A DNA stretch of 64,000 bases from Rhexocercosporidium sp. MPI-PUGE-AT-0058 (taxonomy: Eukaryota; Ascomycota; Leotiomycetes; Helotiales). The notes under the pieces are model-generated. The model was given only the letters and a program-made list of their open reading frames with translations, had not been told where the DNA came from and did no database searches. The stretch lies in contig JAGTJL010000016.1 of assembly GCA_020746875.1 (NCBI GenBank), forward strand, positions 1,798,001-1,862,000. Direction: 5' to 3'. Positions 21,376 to 34,431 of the stretch are shown here, one piece after another (position 1 is the stretch's first letter; each line of letters begins with the position of its first letter). The translations under genes and the position numbers were made by a program.

Positions 21376-24300
21376 ATGAACCCAAGTTCGGGTTCAGGTT
21401 CAGCATCTCGAGCGCCAGGGCAGCCGCCTCCAAACTACATCTACTACCAGGAGGAACAAGAGTTCTTCGCATACCAGACTTTCCAATCACACGCACATGC
21501 GCAGACCAATCTGTCGCATTCTGTTGGTGATCTCGACGGGACGCTGTCCTCTTTTGAAAGTCAAATCCGAGGCTTCGAATACCGAGCGGCTTCTTCCATC
21601 CCCACGGCTTCTGCCGGCGCGTCATATGCAGTTGCGACCGCGACTATGCCTCAGAAACGTCCCACCCAAGACGAGGGCAGCGACGGCCATATAAATGGCA
21701 ATGGCACGCCTGGGAAGCATGCGCGAGCTGAGCGCCCAGAGGACTTCTCCAAAGCTGTCGCGAAGAAATTGAAGGACTCCAACAGAACCGGGCAGGCGTG
21801 CGACCGGTGCAAGGTCAGTGGAGGGATTGATTGATGACCCACCATCTCCAGTCAGTACTAACCCACCACATTGCAGGTCCGCAAGATCAGATGCGATGCA
21901 CGCGAAGGAGGTTGTACGCCCTGCGAGCAGAACTCAACAGAGTGTGTCACTACAGATAGGATTACCGGCGTTGCTACACGCAGAGGACATGTCGAGGCAC
22001 TCCAACGAGAGAATGATAGCCTCCAACGCCGCATCCAAGAACTCGAGAGTCGACTGCTACAGAGTGGTGGAGATACGAAACCCTCCAGCGGATACCAAAC
22101 TGGTGGAACGGGTTACGAATATCAGCAACAACCGACTCCTCCAACATGGAATGCTACGAACTCATACCCTCCCCAGAACCTGAAGGGCAGTACTCCGCTG
22201 CAAGAGACAGGTGTGTTCCGGTCGCTTCCAACTGTACGAACGGGAACGTGCGGATCAAACTATCTCGGAGTATCTGCAGGCAATTCAAACCTCAGCGCCA
22301 TCAAAGGCACAGCATTGACAATCCTCGGAATGGACATTGATATTGCGGACTTCCATTCTTGGGATATGGACGAGCCCGAGGATGCCAAGATCAATTCTGC
22401 GTTGTACAACAAATCCTACCAGTCGTTTCTACAAACAGCATTGAACATCAATCCGACGATTTCGAAGGTCGAACTCCCTGAACGAGCAGTAGGCTTCCAG
22501 TATGCTGACTGGTACTTCCTTGCCCTCAATCCTTACGCTCCTCTTCTTCATAGACCTACATTCATGGCAATGGTATGTCTAGAAATCCGCTTCACGTTCA
22601 CAGCAAATGGCTAACCTTTACAGCTGGCACGATTCTACGATGATCCTACTTTTCGGCCAACTGCCGCGGAAGAAGTTATGGTGCACATGGTATTCGCCAC
22701 CATGTTATTCCAGTTTTCCACCCGGAACAACGATGGCGCGCAGTTAAAGCATGGACTCAACCTCAGTTCCAATCACCATTACCATTATTCTCTGAGCAAG
22801 TTCTACCAACTCTTCTGCAGCCACACATTTCAAGATGTTCAGGCCATGACTTTGATCTGTCTTCACCTGCGAAGCTTTCCAAAGCCAGGTGCCAGTTGGA
22901 TACTGACTCAGACTACCATGTCCCTTGCCCTTGAGCTGGGCCTCCACCTATCAGCCAAGAGGTGGGTCGTTGAACCGAAGCCAAACTATCTGGACATCGA
23001 ATTGCGAAAGCGGACCTTCTGGGTTCTCCTTGCTGTTCATGTTACACTCAGTGGAAAACTTGGTCGTCCCATGATGCTGAAGCACGAAGACTTTGATGTT
23101 GAGTTCCCAGAAGCCATGGACGATGAACTTCTTTCTGAAGCTGGACTTGATACTTCGACTCCCGGCGTGTGTCAGCATGAAATTGGCTTGATGGCTATGC
23201 GATTAGTGCCACTCTTCATTGACCTCTATAGTACCATCTATGCTGTTCGTCGCTACCCAGAGAATTACATTTCAACGGTCAAATCTCTGGAGGCCAAAGT
23301 TCAAGCTTGGAAAGAAAGTCTGCCGCTAAAACTGCAGGTCCATAATCAGCCTATTGGTACTTCCTCAGCTTTTCGACCCTTTGCCCTGTACGCTGAGATG
23401 TGGGTACTGGAGTTCCGTCTCCTCTTGCGGCATCCATCGGTGGAATTGACAGATGACAAAGATTTCAAGGCAGAGAGCATGCGAACTTGTTCCGATTGTG
23501 CGCGTGAGATGATGAATGTTGTCCTTGAGCTTCAGACCCTCAATGCTCTGGATACTACTTGGTATAACTGTGCGGTGTATGTGATGGCCATTACCCTGAC
23601 ACTCTTTGCTACACATGACAAGAAAGACGCTACCCATGCGGAGATAGCTGTCTTGAGATCGGATATGGAAAAGTGGCTGGGTGTTATGGGTGATGTTGGT
23701 CGTCTGCTTGGTAAGTCCTTTTCGTCACGCTCTCGAGATGGCTCTAACAAGTACAAGGTTCTGGCGATAGCTTGAAAGAAGCCGTCCGTGCAGTCATTGA
23801 AGGAACATTCGGAATGCTACAAAAACGACTTGCTCCCTCCCATCCAGCGTACCTTCCGACCAGCAATTCTCCAGAGGATTCGAAGGCCCACCTTCAACGA
23901 TCTGATTCGGGAACTGCATACGCCAACATGTCAAATTATGCAATCGACCATAGTCCTGCTGTCAATGGACAAGCCACAATGGAGTACTCTCAGGGTCAGA
24001 TGGGTCATCAATCCACACCATATCCAGCTGCGACGCAATACTCTACATTTACCGAGACACAAGCAACTGTTGCGTACACACCACACGACAACACGCACGC
24101 CTACAACAATTACCCCCCAGGTAACCATCAAGCTCCCCTTATCGTGAACTTGGAACTGACAGCTTCTCAAGACCAACAGAATGGCCAATGGCAGCGCTCC
24201 ACATCCATGGACGGCGCCCCAGGTCAAGGTGCTTGGTATGCATGGACCAGCAAAATGGGCGAATACGTCGAGCCTCAAGATCACCTAAGTGCTACCGCAT

Positions 24301-24485
24301 TGATGTCGCTTGGTGTCCAAGGCAATGCTACGGCTTTCGATGGTGGTCAGACAAACATGAATAGCATGCAACCCGTCATTGGATATGATCAACCTCACTT
24401 GAATCCTCACATGAATATCCACGACTGGCCTAACAGCCTCTTCGACAACAATTCAAATCCGGGCATCGGACAAGGTCCGGTCTAG
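21376..24485 (+). CDS. Zn2Cys6 transcription factor with fungal-specific TF domain
   Basis: Four exons (21376-21813, 21877-22572, 22624-23710, 23758-24485) encode about 982 residues. An intron splits the binuclear zinc cluster: ACDRCK is at the end of exon 1 and VRKIRCDAREGGCTPC at the start of exon 2, giving the six-cysteine pattern. A short coiled coil follows (EALQRENDSLQRRIQELESRL). The fungal transcription-factor domain spans roughly residues 350-700, with YADWYFLALNPYAPLLHRP, ELGLHL and the LRKRTFWVLLAVHV segment (beginning IELRKR) that marks it. The tail is Gln/Asn/Pro-rich and probably activating. It is nuclear and binds CGG-type sites by family. I cannot assign target genes or an ortholog name. 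ATG 21376 (MNPSSGSGS) is the first ATG in the frame. Confidence 0.85.
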
Positions 24486-24897
24486 TGCGCGAGATGGGCA
24501 GGAGTACAAAAATAGCGAATGCATTTGAGGACATATGGGGTCGAGTAATGGCGCATTTGAAATTTGGGGCTTTTGTTAGGCGTCATGGCACCGATGGCGT
24601 ACGGGAGATACCCTGGGCTTCATGAATCAGCGGTCATTATACAAGTATTGGTTGGCGCTTGGGACTTTTGTAGGATATGGGTGATGGATATTGGAATTTG
24701 GGTTGTGATTGAGGCTGAATGGGTGGTTGAAAAATTGTAAGGTAGAGAAGAATCCAATGTATTCAATAGAGAATGTGACAATTGAAAAACACACAAGCTC
24801 GTTTTGTGCTATTCTGTAGCCCTACCCCAAATTGTTCCACCGACACATGTCCCTTGACAAGCACAGAACATCGAATATGGAACACATAATACCCTTC

Positions 24898-25531
24898 TCA
24901 CTTGCCACTACAATGCCCCGTGATACTCGTAGCTCCGTCTTTGATACACTGTCCCCCTCCCTATACATACAACAGTGTCAGCTATCTCTCCTCTCCTCTT
25001 CTTTCCCCCTCTCTTCTCCTCCCACAAACCCAAACCCAACATACAAACTTCAAACTTCAAAAGCCCCAAGCAGCTCGACTGTGTGTAGGAAGGAGCACGG
25101 TACGTACGTTAAAGATACAATCCCCAGCATCGAAACAAAGCGCTCCTGTTCCGGACGAGGCAGGCGCGGATGTCGTTTTCGTTGGTGCTGGGAAGCCGGG
25201 AAGGCCGGGGAAGCCGGCTTTGGTCGTGCTCGTGCTGGCTGGGGGGGAACAGGTCCCTAGGATCTTGCCGGCGTCTTTGATGCAGGGTCCTCCGCCCTGG
25301 GTTGTGTGTTAGGCGAATGGGTCGAGGGTGTTAAGCGATGAGGTGGGAGATGGAGGAGAAAGGGAATAGTGAGATGGAGAGGAGAGGGGAACGAACAGAT
25401 AGGATACAATCGCCGGCATCAAAACATGCTGCTCCTGCGCCTGTACCTTGGGGGTTTGGGATGGCGAGGACTGAGAGGGGGGAGGAGAGGGATGTGAGGA
25501 GGATGAGACGGGAGGAGGTTGGGAAACGCAT
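24898..25531 (-). CDS. Small secreted cysteine-rich protein with two CFDAGDCI modules (gene A)
   Basis: Three exons on the minus strand (25531-25397, 25296-25108, 24960-24898) give 128 residues with all junctions in phase zero. An N-terminal signal peptide (MRFPTSSRLILLTSLSS...) precedes two copies of a four-cysteine module: CFDAGDCILS/GGGPCIKDAGKILGTC and CFDAGDCIFN/GGGQCIKDGATSITGHC. The slash marks an intron at the same point in each module. Cysteine spacing is C-x5-C-x7-C-x10 or 11-C. A Ser/Thr/Pro/Gly linker joins the modules and the protein ends SGK. Its size, secretion signal and even cysteine number resemble fungal effectors or cell-surface proteins, but I recognise no named family. 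The last exon, only 63 bases, would be missed by simple open-frame searches. Gene B lies upstream on the same strand with the same design. Confidence 0.7.
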
Positions 25532-26994
25532 TTGGATTTTTTTGTTGGTGAAAGTGAGAGTGAGAGTGAGAGTGGTTGCTTTGATTTAGCGATGGCTTCA
25601 GTCTCGGTAGGATGGGTTTGCTTCTTTGTATGGTTTGATTAGGAGTGGAAGGGGAGAGGTAAGCGTGGTTTTTATTTACTTCCTGGCTTTAGTTGGATGC
25701 TTGCTTACTTACTTTTTGACATTACTTGCTTTCAGTGCTATACTGTACAACAATATTCAGTCGGCATCACAAGCATCAAATATTATCACAGGTATACCTA
25801 GGCACATCTCATTTTCATTCAGGAGGAGAGTGTGCAAGATCTACTAAGTAATCAAGAAATCTGGGGAAGTGGGGAGGAGGTAGAGCCTCGGTACGTTCTG
25901 CGGCGATTCGTCTGGACATATTATTCTCCGATTAGGGCTTAGTGGAAGACATTAGTCTTCTAGATCAGGAAAGGGAGCATGAATCGGGAGTATAAATCGG
26001 GGCCGTGTGCGGCGCACTTCTGCAGATTAAGTGTTCTTAAGTCGTTTTAGCTGCAGTAGCTTTGGGAGAAATAAAGTGAGGAACAAAAAGGAAAGGGAGC
26101 GGGAAATAAGCGGAGTATTGATCTGCGTACTGTACTAGGCAATGCCGATTGGTAGATCCCGGGCATACTTTAACGGTAGTGAGACGGCACTTGGACTAGG
26201 TTGGTTTATGGGTGTGGCGGCTTGTAAGGGCAGATCAGACTAGACTCAGGGGGTTAGTATAAGAGTGGATAAGAATACAGCTATTCCTCGGTCTCAATAT
26301 TGAGGTTATTCAATGTTCATGTGAATTTTGTTCTTTCTTGTAAGAACAGGCCTAGATGGTGACTTGAAATCGGCATTGATGGAACGAGATGATGTGGACT
26401 TAATAGAAAGGATGCGTATTTAACCTCGCTGAAAGAGTCGATTAAGTCTCGCAAGTCCAGTCTGCCGGTTTTCAAAAAAAAAATACTTGCAGGACAGCGG
26501 GTGTCAACGGAAGCGAAGTGAAAATTCATGAGGTACCAATCTACCAGCTAGATGGCAGCAACTTTCGAATTTCTATTACCAGGTAGCTAGCATTGCTGAA
26601 AGTAATAAGGTAGGTTCGTGCGGACCCTATCGCTATCATATCTCTGTAGTATGAAGCATAAATGCTCTTGAAATGACCCGTCAACTGCAGATTCTCAGAA
26701 TTAGCGCTGGCTTTCAAGTCAATGCACAGACTTCAAGTCTTAGATTGGAGATGACAGTGTGTCAGATCTTCAAGATTAAATGGTTCGTGTTTGTCACGAC
26801 TTTTCTACCTTGAGGTTCAAGATTTCGTCACAAACAATAAAGGTTTAATCTCCCAAGAGAGAAGAAGAGGGACGAATAAAAGAGGGGAGAACAAAAACTT
26901 CATTCGAACAACAGAGAAATGCGATAATGAGATCACGAGATGAACTAGCCTGACGTTCATTTAATCCTCCATTTCCACTCATTCATTCCCTCAC

Positions 26995-27867
26995 TCATTT
27001 ACTGCACTGGCCCGTCAATTGACCCGCTGCTTTATTGCATTGTCCACCTTCCTACTCAACAGTCAGTTTCATTTTTTTCAATAGCCCTTCACACCACCTC
27101 CATCCTCTCTATATCTCCTCCCTGAGGTATTCAAATCATTTACTCCAAAAAGTTACCCCGAAAGACAAAAAAAAAATAGGAAAAAAACGAGAGATTAACG
27201 TACATTTAAAATACAATCCCCAGCATCAAAGCATACCGCCCCCGTTACCAACGGAGATGGTGTAGATGAGGGCTTCGAAGCTCCTCCTGTTCCTACTTCT
27301 GCTCCGGCTCCTACATTCGAGGCTTTAGGCGTCGCTCCTCCTCCTCCAACGCGTGAGGCTATGGTTGCTCTAGAGGTTGAGGATGACGCGGCTAGTGGTG
27401 CGAGACCTGGAATTCCTAGGATGAGATTCGGGGCTGCGCCAGCGGCAGGTGGGGTGCATGTTCCTAGGGCTTTTGGGGGTTTGACTTGCGTTAGGGAAAG
27501 GGGAGGTGGAGAGGCTGGATTAAGGGATTGGAAAGGAACGAGATTTGACATCGTACCTGTCCTGCAGTCTTGTTGCACATGCCTCCACCCTTTTTTTTCA
27601 AGTCAGCACAATTTCCTCAGTACCAATATCAGTTGAAGCGATGATCATTCAAATTTCACTATGAGAGCACTAGGGAGTACAAGAGAGGAAGAAATAGTTT
27701 TCGAGATGGAAACTCAGGCAAAAACGTACGGATAAAATGCAATCCCCAGCATCAAAACACGTAGCTCCCAGCGCATTCGTAGCTTGTAGAGCTAGATCCA
27801 GTAGTGCGAGAACAGCACAAGTAGAAAATAGCACTGCTAGAGTGAGGAAGGAATGCGGTAGTTGCAT
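26995..27867 (-). CDS. Small secreted cysteine-rich protein with two CFDAGDCI modules (gene B)
   Basis: This is a tandem paralogue of gene A. Exon 1 (27867-27730) encodes a signal peptide (MQLPHSFLTLAVLFSTCAVL) and CFDAGDCILS. After an intron, exon 2 starts at 27589 with GGGMCNKTAGQ. It later carries ALGTCTPP, a Gly/Ala/Ser-rich linker and a second CFDAGDCILN ending at 27204. The last exon (27051-26995) supplies EGGQCNKAAGQLTGQCSK and TGA. Within exon 2 the frame between CNKTAGQ and ALGTC shifts. Donor GTCAAA at 27549 with acceptor CAAG at 27485 would restore it, but the donor is poor, so a frameshift is possible. The linker is longer than in gene A. The interval 25532-26994 between A and B has no gene. 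Confidence 0.6.
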
Positions 27868-29067
27868 CGTCACTAATGGATGAACTACGAAAACGAAGAT
27901 TGAAATGGAAAACAAAACAAAATTTAATACAACGAGAATGAAACTGGTACTTTTCCCAGCCGGGATCCAACGCCCTTATCATTCATATCCCATCCCCAGC
28001 ACCAGATAATGCATGAGCAAAAAAGACAATCTGGCCCCCCAACAAGTGTTTCAAATAGGCCTCAGAACCAAAACGTATCACTCCGATCTAGTGTGACATC
28101 TTGGAAACAAATTTCTGCTGTGAATAATACACCTGTATAACAGCTTACAAACCCTCATTACCTAGGTGCATGAAAATCGTGGAGGCTGACTATGAAACGA
28201 AACATCCTGCACGCGCACGGCTTAGGAGTTTGCTAGAGTCGAACGTAGCTATTGGATAGTTACTCAGATTTAATCAAATGTTCTGAAAGCTGTGAGGCTT
28301 GAGTGGTGTGGGTATAGCTGCACCAGTGACTGCATGAGGCAGGAGAAATATACTTTCTGGACAGAGAGGGGTCATTGTGCTCGCTTAGCGAGCGCGTTTG
28401 TTTGTTCATGATGATGACCTCAACATACCTAGAGCGCTCCTATACCTTTTAGAAAATGTTGACATACGCTTCACCTGATTTGATGTGCTTTGGTCTTTTG
28501 TGCTACAATACAATAATGCTAGAAGATAATGTTGGTAACGCTGCCCTGCTACTCGAGGAGATGAAGGATCTGCAGCGCCTCAGATTTAAGACCCATGATC
28601 TTTGCTGTCCCAATGACCAGGATATGCAATCAATTGCCAGGAGTCCATGATAACCTTGCTCCTCTCAAATCGAACAACGCTCTATCTCCACGTTTCATTT
28701 CCCGAAAACCATGATATCCCGGATGCCCATTCATCATCCTCGGCTGCTCAACCTGGTATGGTTTTCCAGTAACATGAAGATATACATAAGCTCTACGCAG
28801 TTAGTACTTAGACGTCCGGACCGGTTCTGCGTCTTCTACGCTCCCTTCTACGCTCCCTTGTACGCCAGTGGATTTCTCTTCTGTCTTGTTCTTCTGTGTC
28901 CTCCCCTCTTCCTGACCCGCATCCATTTCGAATTGCCTTTCCTCTGTTGTCATCCATGTGCTCGCCTCTTTCCTTTGCATCTCTTCCCTTTTCACCAGTG
29001 TATATAGTTTTTGCACTTGCTTCTTCCCCATTTGCTCTCATTTCTGAGCGATACATGTTTCTCGCTC

Positions 29068-29740
29068 CTAGCTTGTAGGAAACGGTTTTTCATACCATGG
29101 TACCGCGGATCGGAGTGGTCCATAGTACCGCCAAGGCCGGTAGCTTGGTAAAGCAGTTCGAGGTGGATCATTTGAGACAGGGAGACCTCGGGTATGGTAA
29201 GTTGGAAGAAGAACTGGGGGCTGAGCCTTTGAAGGACGAGCTACTAGAGGTTGGGGTACAGGTGCCTGTATAGCAGATGCCTGAGTATTGGCAGGTTGTA
29301 TCACGGCAGGTAGATTAGAAGCAGGTTGAGCAGCAGGTTGAGCAGCGGCGGCTTGGGGAGCCTGCTGGGCAAAATTTCCGTGCTGGACTCGATAATGAGT
29401 AATATAAGAAAGACGACCATTAGTGGCGTCGCACCCAAGCAGGGCGAGAAGTCGTCTCATTCTGGCTTTTGTTTCTCCGAGAAAAGTAACGATAGAGGTT
29501 CCGAAGGGAAACCGAACCGCGTAGAATTTTTGACTGGGGAACAAAGGGCCTAGGCGCTCGTGAAGCCTTTTCGTGGATATTGCGAGGATAGCACGCGATT
29601 CGGGGGGCAAAAAATCCATAAACGTGAGCAAGAGCTCCATGGGAAAGTTGCTAAGCGTATCTATGGAATTTGGCCCCTGGTATACGTCACGAGGAAGTGA
29701 TGCTGGTGGGTTTGCTGAAATCCGTTGTGAGGTTCGGCAT
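29068..29740 (-). CDS. F-box-like protein with Ala/Gln/Pro-rich tail
   Basis: The frame NFPMELLLTFMDFLPP with ILAISTKRLHERLGP resembles an F-box motif (residues about 18-55). A following block (FYAVRFPFGTSIVTFLGETKARMRRLLALLGC) precedes a low-complexity AQQAPQAAAAQPAAQ tail and ends PWYEKPFPTS. The simple frame begins at ATG 29640. An upstream exon from ATG 29740 (MPNLTTDFSK) joined through a 40-base intron 29690-29651 would give about 210 residues and a fuller F-box. F-box proteins link substrates to SCF ubiquitin ligases. The model is uncertain at the 5' end. The interval 27868-29067 downstream shows only short frames. Confidence 0.4.
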
Positions 29741-31291
29741 CTTGAAAGATCGATTTGTTTTAGACAGGCTGAGTGATCCAGATACCTTGAATGGCTTGAG
29801 CAATTTGACTGGCTTATACATCTTCACGGGCTGTGGTAGATGATGAATCCATGGTATAAAGAAGTGACCGAGTATTCTGTGCTGATTGCGGAGGTTGAAA
29901 CTGATCAGGAGGGTCAGATAATTAGAGGAGCCGTATGGTCAGCTGGATTGTGTTCCGACTACTTTTGAATTATCGCTGGGCTAGTTCGGTGTCTGCGCTT
30001 GGTGTGAGACTGGTCGAGGTAGTGATTACTTATTTGACGAACAAAGAAAGTGAAGGTATATCGATATGAACTGTGTGATGATAAGCCGGCTGAGGATGGA
30101 GATGATGATGTTGATGTTTGGAAGAGGGGCGACAAGATACGGGGATAGTTGAGGGGAGGGGGCCATATCAACTGCATTGGAAATAAGCAAACCATTTGTT
30201 AGTGATCGTTCTAGAAAACTGGCAAACATCGAATGAAAATCACTGACCTTTCTTCTCTGGACGTGGCAATCATCGATCGAAGGACTTCGTCACTTCGATG
30301 CCATGATATACCCCCAAATCTCTTAACCTTCCATGTCATTGTTACGTAGGAGCACTTTGCGAGCATGGTCTTTGCAAATAATGATCATGGTGCGAAATGG
30401 TACATCTTCCTGACATCAATTGCCACAGTTTCATTCGGGTTTTGAGGCATCCATGGCACTATCAATCGCAGAAAATGGGCTGAAAGATCTACCTGGGAAT
30501 GGAGGAGTCCGTTAGATGTGTGGTAGGTTGTTTCTCCTAAAATCACGTCTAGTGGTGGCAATATTCTTGAAGACAGGTAAATCCTTAAGAAGAACATGTG
30601 GGCGTCCTCGAGCAGCTTTCACTGTGGAGACGACGCCACGTGGTAGAGTAAAAAATCAAGAAAAAAGGGCTTCAATTTTAAGCAAAATTGACGAGGAAAA
30701 TTCCAATAGGAAAAGGGTGAGCAATGTCCTCGATAATTCTAGACCGCCGAAAGCCAGACTGATGAGAGGAGGCATGGAGGTGTGTGGAACTCGAGGGGTT
30801 GGGAATGAAATAACTATATTGATATATTGTGACGGTATAATGTAGAGCGACGATCTGAAGTCCCCCTAACAAAAGGTGATATGTTGTCCTAACTATTTAA
30901 TGAAAATTTCGGCGTTGCTAGTGTTGTCGCTAGTGTTTGTTGATGTTTGTTGATGTTTGAGGAGGGTTCTGGTTGGGCGTCACATCCGATTTCGCCAAGG
31001 CGGCCCCTTTCCGCTAGTGCCTCGCGGTTGCCATGTCAACACGCAATAAATCCCGAAAACATCATCATTTGAACGACATCTGCAATCTGAAAGCAAAAGC
31101 AAACCACGACAATCACGACGACCACACGCCAAAAATAATCTCGGCACCATCGCTCTTTTGGCTCAGCAGGTCGAATTACCATCCCTCTGAGCATCTCTGT
31201 TTCTGTTCTACACCACACAAGGAGGTTGCGCGACTTGTTTATGAATTGTTTGTTGATGGAAGTGGACCGGCTACATTAAACGCAACACACA

Positions 31292-34200
31292 ATGGCTTTC
31301 GCAGATCCAGGAGCCTCGTCGATTTCGGTCGCTGGTATGTCAAGTATTTCGGCAAGTTGATATAGTTCCATGCTAATCTGAGGCAGTCCGAGTTCGACCT
31401 TTTACTATTCGAGAAGCGGCGCAAGTGTAGGGTTTCCCAACTCCAAGTAACCAGAACAATCATTGACAGCATGCAGAACGAAATGCGAAGATGGAACAAT
31501 GTTTCTGGGAGATGGCTCTCTGGCTGGAGCACCGACCCCCAGGTTGGGTGGCAAGGGGATCCGACCAGTGATCAAAGTTCTGGATGATAAATGCTTGTAT
31601 GTTTTTGTTTACTTGAGAAGCAGAACTGGACTGACTGTGCCAGAATTTTCGACCCTCCAGAAGACAACCCAATCCAAAAGTTTGGCCGCTCGATGGTTTC
31701 AAATATGGGAAAGAGATCCAAGGACCAGACTTTCGGATTCGATAGAGTCTTCGACGACAACACGACACAGGGCGAGGTTTATGAAGCAACAACAAGAGGA
31801 CTCCTAGATAGTGTTATGGAGGGCTACAATGCCACGGTCTTCGCATACGGAGCAACCGGATGCGGAAAGACACACACGATCACTGGAACGGCACAGCAAC
31901 CAGGAATTATCTTCTTGACGATGCAGGAATTGTTCGAGAAAATTGCGGAGAAGAGCGACGAGAAACACACGGAAGTTTCGCTATCGTACCTCGAAATCTA
32001 CAACGAAACGATCCGCGATTTGCTCGTACCAGGAGGCAGTAAACAAGGACTCATGCTGCGCGAGGATGCCAATCAAGCAGTGTCTGTAGCTGGTCTATCC
32101 AGTCATCACCCTAAGGATGTCCAGGAGGTTATGGACATGATTGTTAAGGGTAATGAATATCGAACGATCTCACCAACAGAAGCAAATGCGACCTCTTCAC
32201 GCTCCCATGCAGTTCTTCAGATCAACCTCGCCCAGAAAGACAGAAATGCGGATGTCAACGAACCCCATACTATGGCCACCTTGAGTATTATCGATCTGGC
32301 TGGCAGTGAACGCGCGAGTGCTACAAAGAACAGAGGAGAGAGACTACTGGAAGGAGCGAATATCAACAAGTCTCTTCTAGCTCTCGGTAGCTGCATTAAT
32401 GCACTCTGTGACCCCCGGAAGAAGAACCACGTTCCATACCGAAACTCGAAACTTACTCGACTGCTCAAATTCTCCCTCGGCGGAAATTGTAAGACTGTCA
32501 TGATTGTCTGCGTAAGTCCTTCGAGCGCGCATTTCGATGAGACCCAAAACACACTTCGGTATGCGAATAGAGCCAAGAACATCCAGACAAAGGTTACAAG
32601 AAATGTGTACAACGTCAACAGGCACGTCAAGGACTTCTTGGTGAAGATTGACGAGCAAATGGCCTTGATCAACGAGCTTCGAGCACAACAAAAGGACTCG
32701 GAAGGTGCGGCATTTGTCAAATTCAAGAAGCAGAGTGAGAAGCGAGACGGTATTGCTAGGGATGGAATTATGCGAATTCGTGCAGCATTCGACAACTCCG
32801 CAACTGAGCGTCAAGAGAAAGTGGCCAATATGAAGAAGCTCCGACAAATTGAGCGTCGGATCAGCTTGCTGTCTTCTTGGATCGGAGCATTTGATAACAT
32901 CTGCGAGTCTCGAGAAGATGAAGATATGCCACCAAGTCTTGTAGCAATGCGAAAGACAGCCAGTGGAATCTTGGTTGAGCTTGAGAATAGTAGGCAGCAC
33001 TATCACCAACGGCTGGAAAAGATCAACTGGGAGCGTGCGATTGATTCGGCTCTGCAGAATAGTGTTCGCTCTCTGGCCGAGGCTGATGGAGCCGATGGAG
33101 TTGAAGCTGCAAGTCTATCTAGGGAAGCAGAACTCTTGAAGGCCAACGCTGTCAGGGATGCCTTAAGAGAAGTATTGGAGCAAGACAAAGGTGGTGATGC
33201 TGAAACCATGCAAGTTCTGCTGTCGGCTCAATTCGACATGATCTCTTCCCTCAACGATATTCTCAGTATGAGCGAACAAGATGCAGTACAGCATGCGAAG
33301 ACTGTTCTACGACGTCTACTCCAAGCAGGGACTACCGCAGCTTCACATGTCATCAAGCCAGATGGCTCGTTAAAGGTCGTCGAAGCTTTTCCTCCAACTA
33401 AACGCGGAACACCAAAGCGGAAGAAGCCAGCTCAAGTTCCTACGTACGCGCCACCAATTGCTATGCAACCTCTCGCCGCAGCAGTACCACAAGTTTTCTC
33501 ATCACCAATGAAGTCTTCTCCTCGCCGAAGAAAGGTTGTTGCGGGAAAGAAGGGAATCTCTTTCACGCCTAAGAAGCGCAGCGTTCGATGGCGCGATGAC
33601 ACGGATTCTGGTGCCCTTGCCGATTTTGAGAAGACTCCACAGAAGCAGGCATCAACTCCTGAAGTCTCATCGGTCGAGCAGGGCATCACACTACCAGTTT
33701 TACCTTCCTACCTTTCCGAGGACGTGTCAAATGACTCTCTCGGCTCGTCTCCCATTCCACGGGCTCCTGAACCATCATTTGAGATGAAGCCAAAGACCAA
33801 CCGCTTCCAGGCTGGTTTTCTGTCAAAGAAATCGGATGGCTCACCCCCACCTCCTACAATTACGAATCTCTCTTCATCAGATAATGACCAGTCGCCACTG
33901 CGCGATATTAATGCATCTAATGCCACCAACCGCACCTCACTCAGCATGATGCAAACAACCACGAACAATACTACCCCCACAGACAGCGGTAACAACTCTT
34001 CTTCTGAAGGAGAGAGTGGATGGCAAGTCGATCGAATCGAGGGTGCCAAAATCAGCAAGGCATTGAAACGTTCGGGATCCATCTCCAGAGCTTCAAATGT
34101 CCACGACTCAGCAACTCGAACCCATCGACGAAGGAGTCCTACTGCAGCTTCCATGTCTGGTTCACCGCCGAATGAAAACAACCTCTTCACCGCCAGCCAT

Positions 34201-34431
34201 GCTCGACGAATGGTCAACAGCCAGAAGGAAACGTCTTTCTCCGCCAGCGTCCTCAGCCCACGTAGTGCACCTGTTATGAAGAACAACATGCGACGCACCA
34301 CAATCGGTGAAGGCAGACAAGTCAGCGGCACGATGTCAAGCGCTGCAGTCAGACTCACCGGCACGATCGGCAGCACACCAAAGCCACGAGAGAGCGTCGC
34401 TGGTGTGATGAGCAAAGGTGGATGGAGATAG
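31292..34431 (+). CDS. kipB: Kinesin-8 family motor (KipB/Kip3-like)
   Basis: Four exons (31292-31334, 31387-31426, 31477-31596, 31644-34431) encode 996 residues; the first three are tiny and each splice phase was checked. The motor domain has AVRVRPFTIREAAQ at the N-terminus, P-loop GATGCGKTHTITG, switch I NATSSRSHA and switch II DLAGSERA, followed by NKSLLALGSCINAL and VPYRNSKLTRLL. The neck and coiled-coil region follow, then a basic, Ser/Pro-rich tail. The LFLGDGSL insert near the start and the P-loop variant match the fungal kinesin-8 group. Members walk to microtubule plus ends and shorten microtubules, controlling spindle length and chromosome or nuclear positioning. The assignment to kinesin-8 is strong; the symbol is by analogy with Aspergillus. 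The upstream interval 29741-31291 has no supported gene. Confidence 0.88.

Noticed and set aside
31033..31365. Open frame of 110 codons upstream of and overlapping the kinesin start
   Set aside because: No family features; it overlaps the kinesin-8 first exon and first intron in another frame.
32377..33009. Long antisense frame of 210 codons in the kinesin gene
   Set aside because: Shadow of the kinesin coding sequence on the opposite strand.
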